In this document: positions 1 to 6,385 of the stretch, piece after piece
How positions within the stretch are numbered: position 1 is the stretch's first letter
Layout of the letters: the number at the start of each line of letters is the position of its first letter
Source of the DNA: Pseudomonadota bacterium
Lineage (GTDB): Bacteria > Pseudomonadota > Gammaproteobacteria > Steroidobacterales > Steroidobacteraceae
Assembly (NCBI GenBank): GCA_021815905.1
Contig: JAKAZP010000090.1
Location: 1-8,543, forward strand
Direction: 5' to 3'
DNA length: 8,543 bases
Made by a program: the position numbers and the translations under genes
The notes under the pieces: generated by a model
Told to the model about the DNA's origin: nothing
Database searches by the model: none
What the model saw: the letters and a program-made list of their open reading frames with translations, nothing else

Positions 1-43
1 GGCTCTTCTCGATCACGCGACCGCGGGTTGCCCGGTTCAGGCC

Positions 44-436
44 TCAGTCGACGTGCACCGTGCTCAGCAGCCGGAACAGCTGCTCGGGCGAGGCCGGCTT
101 GACCACGTGATGGTCGATGCTCGCCTCGCGCGAGCGACGGCGGTCGGCCTCGTGCCCGAGTCCGGTGAGCGCGATGATGGTGACCGAGGTGCCCTCGGGC
201 ATCTGCCGGATGCGGGCCGCGGTCTCGAGCCCGGAGAGCTCGGGCATGCTGATGTCCATGAAGACGACCGAGGGGTGGAGGGTCCGGTATTTCTCCAGCG
301 CTTCGTGCGGCCCATAGGCGGTGTGCACCTCATGGCCCATCATCCCGAGCAGACAGGCGACCGCGTCCGCGGAATCCGCCTGGTCATCCACGACGAGCAC
401 CCGGAGCGGAACCTCGGCCCGGGGCAACTCCTCCAT
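44..436 (-). CDS. Stand-alone CheY-like response regulator receiver protein
   Basis: A 130-residue single-domain receiver that would accept a phosphoryl group from a histidine kinase or phosphotransfer protein in the cytoplasm. The receiver signature is complete: acidic pair D17/D18 after the first strand (VLVVDD), phospho-acceptor D61 in VVFMDISMP, the switch Thr T91 in IIALTG, and conserved K113-P114 near the end. The protein stops right after the fifth helix, so there is no DNA-binding or enzymatic output domain. It should act through protein-protein contact, or belong to a hybrid phosphorelay. I chose the ATG at 436 because AGGAG lies 8 bases upstream. An in-frame GTG at 469 would add 11 residues (GCSSCAGDAV...) that do not belong to the fold. 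No kinase gene lies in the window. The small gene at 530-829 is upstream on the same strand and may share its transcript. The family is certain; the partner is unknown. Confidence 0.93.
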   Translation of the reverse strand: MEELPRAEVPLRVLVVDDQADSADAVACLLGMMGHEVHTAYGPHEALEKYRTLHPSVVFMDISMPELSGLETAARIRQMPEGTSVTIIALTGLGHEADRRRSREASIDHHVVKPASPEQLFRLLSTVHVD

Positions 437-529
437 GACGGCGTCTCCTGCGCAGCTTGAGCATCCCACATTCGGCTCCCCATCACTGGCCGGAGCAAGC
501 TGAGCAAGAATCGTGCGCAGGCCGGAAGC

Positions 530-829
530 TCAAGCCTGACCTGAGCGCGACTCCACCAGCATCGCACTCACCAGGCGGTTGAGCCGCGCGCAATAGCCGG
601 CCACCGGCTCCTCGGCCTGGGCCTGCTTGGTCGCGAGCGCATCCTGAATTTCCGCGAGCCGTCGCTCGATGCGCTCATCGACGGTCATCGACCGGCAGAT
701 GAGGGCACTCACACAGGCGGTGATCTCGGCGTCAAGAGCGCGGGCATCGCTGCCCGCGATCTCTACCCCCGCGAGCTCGCGGGGGCAGCCGGCCGCAAGG
801 TGCTCACGCCATAAACGGGCAAGCTGCAT
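530..829 (-). CDS. Small helical hypothetical protein
   Basis: I do not recognise this 99-residue protein. Its codons are GC-rich in the third position like those of its neighbours. The sequence is almost all predicted helix and rich in Ala, Arg, Glu and Leu, with a charged heptad-like stretch around residues 48-75 (MTVDERIERRLAEIQDAL). It has four cysteines (positions 15, 39, 45 and 79) with no metal-binding spacing. There is no signal peptide or membrane segment. The start is uncertain. I chose ATG 829 because the protein-like composition begins there, but the nearest purine-rich stretch (AGGA) is 12 bases away. An in-frame GTG at 886 would give 118 residues. The frame stays open to 1144, but that N-terminal part is low-complexity and unconvincing. 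It ends 93 bases before the receiver gene on the same strand, which allows, but does not prove, a shared transcript and a signalling role. Confidence 0.5.
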   Translation of the reverse strand: MQLARLWREHLAAGCPRELAGVEIAGSDARALDAEITACVSALICRSMTVDERIERRLAEIQDALATKQAQAEEPVAGYCARLNRLVSAMLVESRSGQA

Positions 830-1164
830 AAGCTGGGCGCATCCTGCTGCTCGCTCTCGTACTGAATCGGGCGCCCTTCTTATCACGCCTCGCGCCAACT
901 TGCACCGTTGGTTTGGGGCGCCCCGCATCTGTTGGTTGTTGGCCGGATCCGACAGACCCTCTTCTCCGGCGTGCAGGACGGGCGTAAGCCACTGAAAGTC
1001 AAGGGGCTGACGAGCCGCTCGGGCTGTTGTTTTCCCGGCCCAGGGGGCGATGGGGCGATCCTGCGCCGCCCGCGGGCCGCGGCACGGGCGGCCGGCGCTT
1101 GACGAGCGCGCCGAGGAGCTGTTGGAGTGTCGGCGTGTGATCACAGCGTTCCGGGTCGCAGCCT
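830..1164. other. Intergenic stretch without a convincing gene
   Basis: These 335 bases separate the divergent small hypothetical gene (minus) and msrB (plus). Open frames cross it, but their translations are Arg/Pro/Ala-rich without recognisable domains. It holds short GC palindromes (GGGCGCCC at 869-876, GGGGCGCCCC at 915-924), a CCAAC-N7-GTTGG inverted repeat at 895-911, and the palindrome TGTGATCACA at 1136-1145, just upstream of msrB. Promoters for both flanking genes presumably lie here, but I see no well-spaced -35/-10 pair on either strand. Confidence 0.5.
1136..1145. repeat. 10-bp perfect palindrome TGTGATCACA upstream of msrB
   Basis: TGTGATCACA is a perfect palindrome ending 19 bases before the msrB start codon. 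That position would suit an operator or a feature of the 5' leader. It contains both half-sites of the CRP consensus but without the required 6-base spacer, so it is not a normal CRP site. It may be chance. Confidence 0.3.
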
Positions 1165-1569
1165 ATGGATTCCAAAGATCCGTTTCCGATCGACAAGTCC
1201 GAAGAGGAGTGGCGGCGCCAGCTCTCCTCGGAGCAGTATCGCGTTCTGCGCCGCCATGGCACCGAGCGCTCCGGCACCAGCGAGCACAACGACGAGCACC
1301 GACCGGGGGTCTTCCGGTGCGCGGCGTGCGGTCAGCCGCTGTTCGAAACGCAGGCGAAATTCGACAGCGGCACGGGCTGGCCGAGCTTCTTTCGACCCCT
1401 CGAGGGCGCGGTCGCGACCCGCGAGGATCGCAGCCAGTTCATGAAGCGCACCGAGGTGCACTGTTCGCGTTGCGGCGGGCATCTCGGGCATGTGTTTCCG
1501 GACGGCCCCGAGCCCACCGGGCTGCGTTACTGCACGAACGGAGTCGCGCTGAGGTTCGAGCCGAAGTGA
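1165..1569 (+). CDS. msrB: Peptide-methionine (R)-S-oxide reductase MsrB
   Basis: This 134-residue enzyme reduces the R epimer of methionine sulfoxide in oxidised proteins back to methionine, a cytoplasmic repair step usually driven by thioredoxin. It is a full-length single-domain MsrB. The structural zinc site is present as two CxxC pairs, C52/C55 (CAAC) and C100/C103 (CSRC). The family motif GWPSF is at 71-75, GHLGHVF at 105-111, and the catalytic cysteine is C123 in RYCTNG near the C-terminus. The position where many MsrBs carry a resolving cysteine (SGCGWPSF) is Thr70 here (SGTGWPSF). Regeneration may therefore go directly through thioredoxin or use another cysteine. ATG 1165 is well fixed because an in-frame TGA lies at 1138-1140 with no other start between. 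No strong ribosome-binding site is visible. It stands alone on its strand and converges on the GGDEF-EAL gene 58 bases away. Confidence 0.96.
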   Translation: MDSKDPFPIDKSEEEWRRQLSSEQYRVLRRHGTERSGTSEHNDEHRPGVFRCAACGQPLFETQAKFDSGTGWPSFFRPLEGAVATREDRSQFMKRTEVHCSRCGGHLGHVFPDGPEPTGLRYCTNGVALRFEPK

Positions 1570-1576
1570 CTCCGAT

Positions 1577-1586
1577 CGCCCGGGCG
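1577..1586. repeat. GC palindrome in the msrB / GGDEF-EAL convergent gap
   Basis: CGCCCGGGCG is a perfect 10-bp palindrome 8 bases after the msrB stop, in the 58-base gap between two convergent genes. It could form a small stem on either transcript. No T-run follows on either strand and there is no loop, so it does not meet the form of an intrinsic terminator. Confidence 0.25.
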
Positions 1587-1627
1587 GGGGCGACTGCATC
1601 CGTGCCCGTGCGGCTCGCCGCGCCGGC

Positions 1628-3931
1628 TCAGGCGGCCAGAAGCAGCGGTTGCGGCCTGCCGACCGCGTATCCCTGCAGGAAGTCGACCCCCATGCGCCGC
1701 GCCGCCTCGAGCGCCGCGCTGTCCTCCACCTGCTCGGCGATCACCTTGAAGTTGAGCGTCCGCGCCAGCTTGATCATCGCCGCGACCATCGCCTGATTCA
1801 CCGAGTCGCGCGCCAGGTTGCGGATGAACGAGCCGTCGATCTTCAGGTAGTCCATCGGCAGGCTCTTGAGGTTGGAGAACGAGCCGACGCCCGAGCCGAA
1901 ATCGTCGAGCGCGAACTGACAGCCCATGCCGTGCAGTACGCCGACGAACCGGCGCGCGTGCTCGAGACTCGCCACGACCGCCGTCTCGCTGATCTCGAAG
2001 CACACCTGCGCGGGAACGACGCCGGTGCTGTCCAGGCACTCCACCACGAACTCGAGAAACTGCGAGTCTCCGAGCGTCTGTCCCGACACGTTGATCGCGA
2101 CGCAGCGGTCCGCCGCCACCGGAATCGCGCCGCGACCGAGCGCCGCCAGCGTCGTCTGCACGACCCACCGATCGACCAGGCTCATCAGCCCATAGCGCTC
2201 GGCGGCGCGCAGGAACTCCGCCGGCGGCAGGTGATGGCCCTCGTCGTCCTGCAGTCGCACCAGTACTTCCATCGCCGGTCCTCCGCCGTCGACCCCGTAG
2301 GCCGGGACGATCGGCTGATAGAAGAGCTGGAACCGGTTGTCCTTGAGCGCGCTCTGAAGCCTCTGCAGCCACTGGATCTCGCCGCTGTGGCGCGCCAGCG
2401 CCTCATCGCGCGCGGAGTACACGGCCACTTTTCCCGAGCCCTGCTTCTTGGCGACGTAGCAGGCCGAGTCGGCGGCGGCGAGCAGCTCCTCGAGCATGCC
2501 GCTTTCGCGGGATATCTCCACGATCCCGACCGACACGCCGATGTTGAATATCTTGTCGCGCCAGACGAAGCGATAGTCGCCGACGGAACGGCACACGTCG
2601 TCCGCGATCTGACGCGCCTTCTCGAGCGGGCAGCCGATCAGCAGCATGCCGAACTCGTCGCCCCCCAGGCGCGCGACGGTGTCACTGTCGCGCACCGCGT
2701 CGCGCAGCAGCTTCGCCACCTCGCGCAGCATGCTGTCGCCGGCGAGGTGACCGCTGGTATCGTTGACCACCTTGAAGCGGTCGAGATCGAGGTAGCAGAG
2801 CACGTGCTGGCCATCGCCGCGATGGCCGCTTTCGATGGCCTCCTCCAGGCGTCGCTCGAACTCCCGGCGGTTGACGAGTCCGGTGAGCGCGTCGTGCGTC
2901 GCCTGGTATGACATCTGGCGCGCGAGGCCGCGCAACTCCGACACGTCGTGCAGCAGCACCACCGCGCCGACCAGCTCCTGAGCGGTGTTGCGCACCGGCG
3001 ATGCGGACAGCTCGATCGAGCGCTCGTTGCCGTTGCTGCGCGCGACCGCCAGCGCGCGCCGCCCGAGGTTCACCGGCGCTCCGGTCGCGAGCGCCTGGCG
3101 CACCGGATCGGAGAGCAGTCTGCGGTCCGTCTCGTCGACGAGGCTGAAGATCTCCTCGAGCGTCCTGCCGAGCGCATGTCCGGCCGAGGTTGCCGACAGC
3201 CGCTCGGCGGCCGGATTGAGATAGGTGATCTTGCCCGAGGTGTCGGTGGTGATGACCGCTTCGGCCAGAGAGTTGAGCGCGAGCAGGTGGACGCCGCTCT
3301 CGCCCTCGCTTCGCAGGCGCAGCGACTCGACGGTCTGCGTGGGCAGGATCTCGACGCCCGTCACCAGGAGCGCATGGCCGCCGTCATACTCGATGAGCGC
3401 GGAGGTGATCTCGAGGCGGCTCACCTGGCCCTCTCGTCCCAGCACCTCGACCTCGTAGCGCTCCGCGGCCGGCTCGCCCGCGAGGCGGCGCCGGAAGTTC
3501 TCGTTGACCAGCTCGGCGTACTCGGGCGCCACCAGGTCCCCGAGGCGCCTGCCCGCCAGCTCGGCGCGCTCGGCGCCGACCAGGGCGGCGAATTGCCGGT
3601 TGGCATACAGAATGACGTCGCGATGGATCAGCACCGCCTCGTGGATCCGCTCGCCGAGCTCGGCGAACAGCCTGGGCATCGCCCGCCCCCCGTCGCGCTC
3701 GGCCCCGGCTCGAGTCAGGAGGTGATTGACGGCCGTGACGAGCGCGGAAAGCTCGGGCCGGGGGCTGTCAACCTCGACACGCCCGCCGAGCGAGCCGCCG
3801 ATGGCGATGCGCTGAAGCTGCTGCGACAGCCGGCCGACGGCCTCGAGCTGCCGACGCTGCCATGCGTAGAGCCAAAGCAGGACGGCGGCGATGAGGGCCA
3901 GCAGGAGGCTTAACAGCCCGACGATCGACAT
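1628..3931 (-). CDS. Membrane-anchored PAS-PAS-GGDEF-EAL cyclic-di-GMP enzyme
   Basis: This 767-residue bifunctional protein probably both makes and breaks the second messenger cyclic-di-GMP. Residues 4-24 form one membrane helix with almost nothing before it, so sensing is probably cytoplasmic or within the membrane. Residues 26-78 look HAMP-like. Two PAS domains follow (about 85-195 and 215-330), the second with TTDTSGKITYLNPAAE. The GGDEF domain (about 340-505) has DLDRFK at 382-387, intact GGDEF at 423-427, and the inhibitory I-site RxxD at R414-D417. The EAL domain (about 520-765) carries EVL at 555-557 in place of EAL, with the catalytic Glu kept. It also has N614, E646, DDFGSG at 676-681, K697, E733 and Q753-G754, so the metal and substrate residues appear complete. 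The start is firm: an in-frame TGA directly precedes the ATG, and AAGGTGA supplies a close ribosome-binding site. The gene diverges from the pcm-tolC pair. The signal sensed and net direction of activity cannot be read from sequence. Confidence 0.96.
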   Translation of the reverse strand: MSIVGLLSLLLALIAAVLLWLYAWQRRQLEAVGRLSQQLQRIAIGGSLGGRVEVDSPRPELSALVTAVNHLLTRAGAERDGGRAMPRLFAELGERIHEAVLIHRDVILYANRQFAALVGAERAELAGRRLGDLVAPEYAELVNENFRRRLAGEPAAERYEVEVLGREGQVSRLEITSALIEYDGGHALLVTGVEILPTQTVESLRLRSEGESGVHLLALNSLAEAVITTDTSGKITYLNPAAERLSATSAGHALGRTLEEIFSLVDETDRRLLSDPVRQALATGAPVNLGRRALAVARSNGNERSIELSASPVRNTAQELVGAVVLLHDVSELRGLARQMSYQATHDALTGLVNRREFERRLEEAIESGHRGDGQHVLCYLDLDRFKVVNDTSGHLAGDSMLREVAKLLRDAVRDSDTVARLGGDEFGMLLIGCPLEKARQIADDVCRSVGDYRFVWRDKIFNIGVSVGIVEISRESGMLEELLAAADSACYVAKKQGSGKVAVYSARDEALARHSGEIQWLQRLQSALKDNRFQLFYQPIVPAYGVDGGGPAMEVLVRLQDDEGHHLPPAEFLRAAERYGLMSLVDRWVVQTTLAALGRGAIPVAADRCVAINVSGQTLGDSQFLEFVVECLDSTGVVPAQVCFEISETAVVASLEHARRFVGVLHGMGCQFALDDFGSGVGSFSNLKSLPMDYLKIDGSFIRNLARDSVNQAMVAAMIKLARTLNFKVIAEQVEDSAALEAARRMGVDFLQGYAVGRPQPLLLAA

Positions 3932-4088
3932 TCACCTTCTCAATGCGTGCCGCTTGAGCGCTCACCCGGGAACACTTTGGTTATTGTGGTGCCAAGGGAG
4001 TGCCGACGAGCCCAGTATAGTGTAGGCGTCCTGCGACACGCGTCGATTTCACCATATCTCATCGCGCCGCCGCTCATCGCAATCCAGC

Positions 4089-4117
4089 TTGGCAGAAGCG
4101 CCGAAAACCCGTAACTT
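4089..4117 (+). promoter_or_regulatory. Candidate sigma-70 promoter for pcm-tolC
   Basis: TTGGCA (4089-4094) and TAACTT (4112-4117) are separated by exactly 17 bases, placing a predicted start of transcription near 4124 and a leader of about 45 bases. The -35 matches the consensus at five of six positions and the -10 at three of six, so this is a moderate promoter at best. It is the only well-spaced pair I found in this gap on the plus strand. Confidence 0.4.
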
Positions 4118-4121
4118 CTGC
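4092..4121. repeat. Inverted repeat GCAGAAG-N16-CTTCTGC
   Basis: These are perfect 7-bp inverted arms (4092-4098 and 4115-4121) with a 16-base spacer and a 23-base centre-to-centre distance. The arms overlap the candidate -35 and -10 boxes of the pcm-tolC promoter. Two-turn spacing fits a dimeric repressor operator, but no known regulator motif is recognised. A cruciform or RNA hairpin is the alternative. Confidence 0.45.
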
Positions 4122-4168
4122 ACCCCCGCGCCGGGCATGAATTAAGTCCAATCGGAGCGCCCTCTACG

Positions 4169-4819
4169 ATGTCGACGGTCGAACCCCGCGAGCAGATGAT
4201 CGAGCAACAGGTGCGTGCCTGGGACGTCCTGGATGCGCGCGTGCTCGAGACGCTGCGCCGGGTGCCGCGCGCGCAGTTCGTGCCCGGCTCGCACCGCTTC
4301 CTCGCCTACGCGGACATGGAGGTTCCCCTGCCGAACGGCCAGCACATGCTGCGGCCGAGTGTGGTGGGGCGGCTGCTCCAGGCGCTGGAGCTGACCGGAA
4401 CGGAGCAGGTGCTGGAGATCGGCAGCGGCTCCGGGTACGTCACCGCGTGCCTGCGCGCCGCGGCGGCCTCCGTCCGCTCGCTCGAGATCTATCCTGATCT
4501 CGCCGCGCTCGCTCGCGGCAACGTCGCCGCGCTCGGCCTGAAAGACGTCGAGATCGTGACGGCCGACGCCCTGGGGGATCCGGAGTCGGGCCTGTTCGAG
4601 GCGATCGCCGTGACGGCTTCGTTGCCGGTCTACGATGACCGGTTCGAGCGCCGGCTCGCCGTCGCAGGACGGCTGTTCGTGGTGGTCGGCGATCCCCCGG
4701 TCATGGAGGCCCGCGTGATCCGGCGCGTTTCCGAGGACGCCTGGGGGGTCGAGAGCCTGTTCGAAACCGTCATCGACCCGATGGTTCATGCAACTCGGCC
4801 GGCGGCTTTTGTGTTCTAG
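4169..4819 (+). CDS. Protein-L-isoaspartate O-methyltransferase family protein (Pcm-like)
   Basis: This 216-residue SAM-dependent methyltransferase is of the Pcm / COG2518 type. Canonical Pcm methylates damaged isoaspartyl residues in cytoplasmic proteins. The N-terminal EQMIEQQVRAWDVLD (8-22) and RVPRAQFVPG (31-40) follow the Pcm pattern. The SAM-binding motif I is VLEIGSGSGY (81-90), the acidic residue of the next strand is E106 (SLEIYPD), and TADAL (131-135) supplies the adenine-side Asp. The substrate-side motif differs: where Pcm has GQTISxP with the active-site Ser, this protein has G57-Q-H-M-L-R-P63, so the Ser is Leu61. The C-terminal half also diverges (LFVVVGDPPVMEARVIRR at 169-186). 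Isoaspartate repair should therefore not be assumed. The ATG at 4169 has GGAG 11 bases upstream, a rather long spacing. tolC starts 31 bases downstream, so the two are probably cotranscribed, as in other gammaproteobacteria with this paralogue beside tolC (from memory). Confidence 0.9.
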   Translation: MSTVEPREQMIEQQVRAWDVLDARVLETLRRVPRAQFVPGSHRFLAYADMEVPLPNGQHMLRPSVVGRLLQALELTGTEQVLEIGSGSGYVTACLRAAAASVRSLEIYPDLAALARGNVAALGLKDVEIVTADALGDPESGLFEAIAVTASLPVYDDRFERRLAVAGRLFVVVGDPPVMEARVIRRVSEDAWGVESLFETVIDPMVHATRPAAFVF

Positions 4820-4850
4820 AGCCACTCCTCGCTCATCAAGGGATCGGATC

Positions 4851-6350
4851 ATGCATCGCGTCGCGCGGTTACTGCCAATGGCCTCCATGTGCGCTGGCCT
4901 CGCACTCCGGCTCTGCGGCGCCCAAGCCGCCGACCTCTACTCCGTCTATCGCGACGCCCTGGCGAACGATCCGACCTACCAGCAGGCGCACGCGACCTAT
5001 ATGGCTGCGCGCGAAGCCCGGCCCGAGGCCTGGGCGGCGCTGCTGCCGCAGCTTTCGGGCTCGGCCGGCAAGACCTGGACTCATTCCGCGGGGTTGAGCA
5101 CCCAGGCCGGTCTCTCGAAGCCCCCGACGCCATTTTCCTTCTACACCACCACCCGCGGCTTCACCAACCAGTGGAGCCTCGATCTTTCGCAGCAGATCTT
5201 CAACTGGTCGGACTGGATGAGCCTCAAGGCGGCCGACCAGCAGGTCGCCCAGGCCGAGGCGAACTATCAATCGGCCGGCCAGAACCTCATCCTGCGAGTG
5301 TCGACCGCCTACTTCAACGTTCTCGCCGCCCTCGACACGCTCAAGGCGCAGCAGAGCTCCCTCGAGGCCTACGATCTGCAGCTGCAGCAGGCCAACAAGC
5401 GCTACGAGGTCGGCCTGATCGCCATCACCGATGTCGAGCAGGCGCGCGCCGCGCGGGACACGGCCGCCGCCGCGGTCATCACCGCCAAGCAGTCCGTCGC
5501 GACCGCGGAAGATCAGCTCCAGGTGATCACGAACCGCCAGTACGGCACGCTCGCCGAGCCCGGCTTGAACATGCCGCTCCTCACGCCGCAGCCGGCCAAC
5601 CAGGGCGCATGGGTGCAGACCTCGCTCAGGCAGAACCTCGCGCTGATCGCCAGCCGCTTCGCGGCGAACGTGGCGCGTGAGAACGTGCGCATCGCCTTCA
5701 GCGGTCACCTTCCGATCGTGAGCCTGATCGCGAGCCGCTCGTTCAACAGCGGGGGCACGAACGAGGCCATCAACGGCGTCGGCGATTTCGCCGCCCTGCC
5801 CTCCTGGTCGAACGACCGGCAGATCGGCGTGCAGGTCACGGTGCCCATCTTCAGCGGCGGCGGCACCTTCGCGCGCGTACACCAGGCCCAGTATCAATGG
5901 ATCGCGGCCAAGGATGCGATGCAGCAGACCACCCGCACGACCGAGCAGCAGGCGCGGGACGGGTATCTCGGGGTGATCAGCGGTATCGCCAACGTGCAGG
6001 CCTACCGCCAGGCGCTCACCTCGGCCGAGACCGCCTTCAAGGCGACCGAGGCGGGGTACCGCGTGGGCACGCAGACGGAAGTCGACGTGCTCAATTCCCT
6101 GAGTGCGCTCGTGCTCGCCCGAACCAACTTCGCCACCAGCCGCTATTCCTACATCACGAGCGTCGTTCAATTGCGCTACGCGGCCGGCACCCTCGACCCC
6201 AACGAGGTGCTGGCCATCAACCACTGGCTGACGGTGATGGCATCGGTCTCGCCCGGGCCCCTCACGCCCGAGGGGATGACTCCGAAAGCGGCGCCCCCGA
6301 CTCCGCAGCCGCCGCCGCCGCCTCCACCCCTGCGCAAGCGCAAGCCCTAG
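4851..6350 (+). CDS. tolC: TolC-family outer membrane efflux channel
   Basis: This is the outer-membrane and periplasmic tunnel component of tripartite efflux pumps and type I secretion systems. The 499-residue product starts with a Sec signal peptide (charged MHRVAR, hydrophobic core to about 20, cleavage near GAQA-A at 26/27). The mature N-terminus DLYSVYRDALANDPTYQQA is typical of TolC. Two outer-membrane-efflux-protein repeats follow (about 28-220 and 240-445). The first includes LSQQIFNWSDW and the YEVGLIAITDVEQARA helix; the second includes YRVGTQTEVDVLNSLSAL, the family's duplicated pattern. I preferred ATG 4851 over an upstream in-frame start at 4788, because it has AAGGGA 6 bases upstream and begins with a proper signal peptide. 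The C-terminus is unusual: seven prolines (487-493) within a Pro-rich stretch, ending in LRKRKP. The gene follows the pcm-like gene by 31 bases and converges on the DUF6165 gene 35 bases away. Confidence 0.95.
   Translation: MHRVARLLPMASMCAGLALRLCGAQAADLYSVYRDALANDPTYQQAHATYMAAREARPEAWAALLPQLSGSAGKTWTHSAGLSTQAGLSKPPTPFSFYTTTRGFTNQWSLDLSQQIFNWSDWMSLKAADQQVAQAEANYQSAGQNLILRVSTAYFNVLAALDTLKAQQSSLEAYDLQLQQANKRYEVGLIAITDVEQARAARDTAAAAVITAKQSVATAEDQLQVITNRQYGTLAEPGLNMPLLTPQPANQGAWVQTSLRQNLALIASRFAANVARENVRIAFSGHLPIVSLIASRSFNSGGTNEAINGVGDFAALPSWSNDRQIGVQVTVPIFSGGGTFARVHQAQYQWIAAKDAMQQTTRTTEQQARDGYLGVISGIANVQAYRQALTSAETAFKATEAGYRVGTQTEVDVLNSLSALVLARTNFATSRYSYITSVVQLRYAAGTLDPNEVLAINHWLTVMASVSPGPLTPEGMTPKAAPPTPQPPPPPPPLRKRKP
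6309..6320 (+). repeat. (CCG)4 microsatellite within tolC
   Basis: Four tandem CCG codons encode part of the seven-proline run near the end of tolC. Unit changes would alter proline number without shifting the frame. Confidence 0.6.
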
Positions 6351-6362
6351 CCGGTGCGCTCC

Positions 6363-6372
6363 GCCGGCCGGC
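6363..6372. repeat. GC palindrome in the tolC / DUF6165 convergent gap
   Basis: GCCGGCCGGC is a perfect 10-bp palindrome in the 35-base gap between the tolC stop and the opposing gene's stop. It could slow transcripts from both sides, but no T-run follows in either direction, so I do not call it a terminator. Confidence 0.25.
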
Positions 6373-6385
6373 CGCTCGCACGCGC

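Larger units (their letters stand above)
3932..4168. promoter_or_regulatory. Divergent intergenic control region
   Basis: These 237 bases lie between the start codons of the GGDEF-EAL gene (minus) and the pcm-like gene (plus). They are more AT-rich than the surroundings, as expected for promoters. On the minus strand a TATACT hexamer (4014-4019) resembles a -10 box about 80 bases before the GGDEF-EAL start, but I find no -35 match 16-19 bases from it. On the plus strand a better candidate promoter sits at 4089-4117, listed separately. The GGDEF-EAL gene and the pcm-tolC unit may share regulation here. Confidence 0.5.

Noticed and set aside
454..536. Distant inverted repeat GCTTGAGC / GCTCAAGC flanking the gap upstream of the receiver gene
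   Set aside because: The arms are only 8 bases and 67 bases apart. The same octamer occurs elsewhere (near 3952), so chance is the simplest explanation.
830..1144. N-terminal extension of the small hypothetical protein up to 1144
   Set aside because: The frame is open, but the added residues are low-complexity Arg/Ser/Pro and unlike the helical, Leu-rich part. More likely non-coding upstream DNA.
1136..1145. CRP-binding site
   Set aside because: The half-sites TGTGA and TCACA abut with no 6-base spacer, so a CRP dimer could not bind in the normal way.
1050..1796. A 248-codon plus-strand frame spanning msrB and the following gap
   Set aside because: It overlaps msrB in another frame, is Arg/Ala-rich, and runs into the convergent gene.
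1649..2911. A 420-codon plus-strand open frame antisense to the GGDEF-EAL gene
   Set aside because: Its translation is Arg/His/Ala/Val-rich with no domain. The opposite strand encodes unmistakable GGDEF and EAL motifs. It is a high-GC shadow frame.
2948..3913. A 321-codon plus-strand open frame antisense to the PAS/HAMP part of the same gene
   Set aside because: No recognisable domain, biased composition, and it fully overlaps a supported gene.
3978..3994. TGGCAC on the minus strand upstream of the GGDEF-EAL gene as a sigma-54 -24 element
   Set aside because: The required GC of the -12 element (TTGC) is missing at the correct distance; the sequence there reads TAACC.
4869..6224. A 451-codon minus-strand open frame antisense to tolC
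   Set aside because: Composition is Gly/Arg/Val/His-rich without domains. The tolC frame has a signal peptide, ribosome-binding site and both family repeats.
6351..6385. Bidirectional intrinsic terminator between tolC and the DUF6165 gene
   Set aside because: There is a GC palindrome but no loop and no T-run on either strand.
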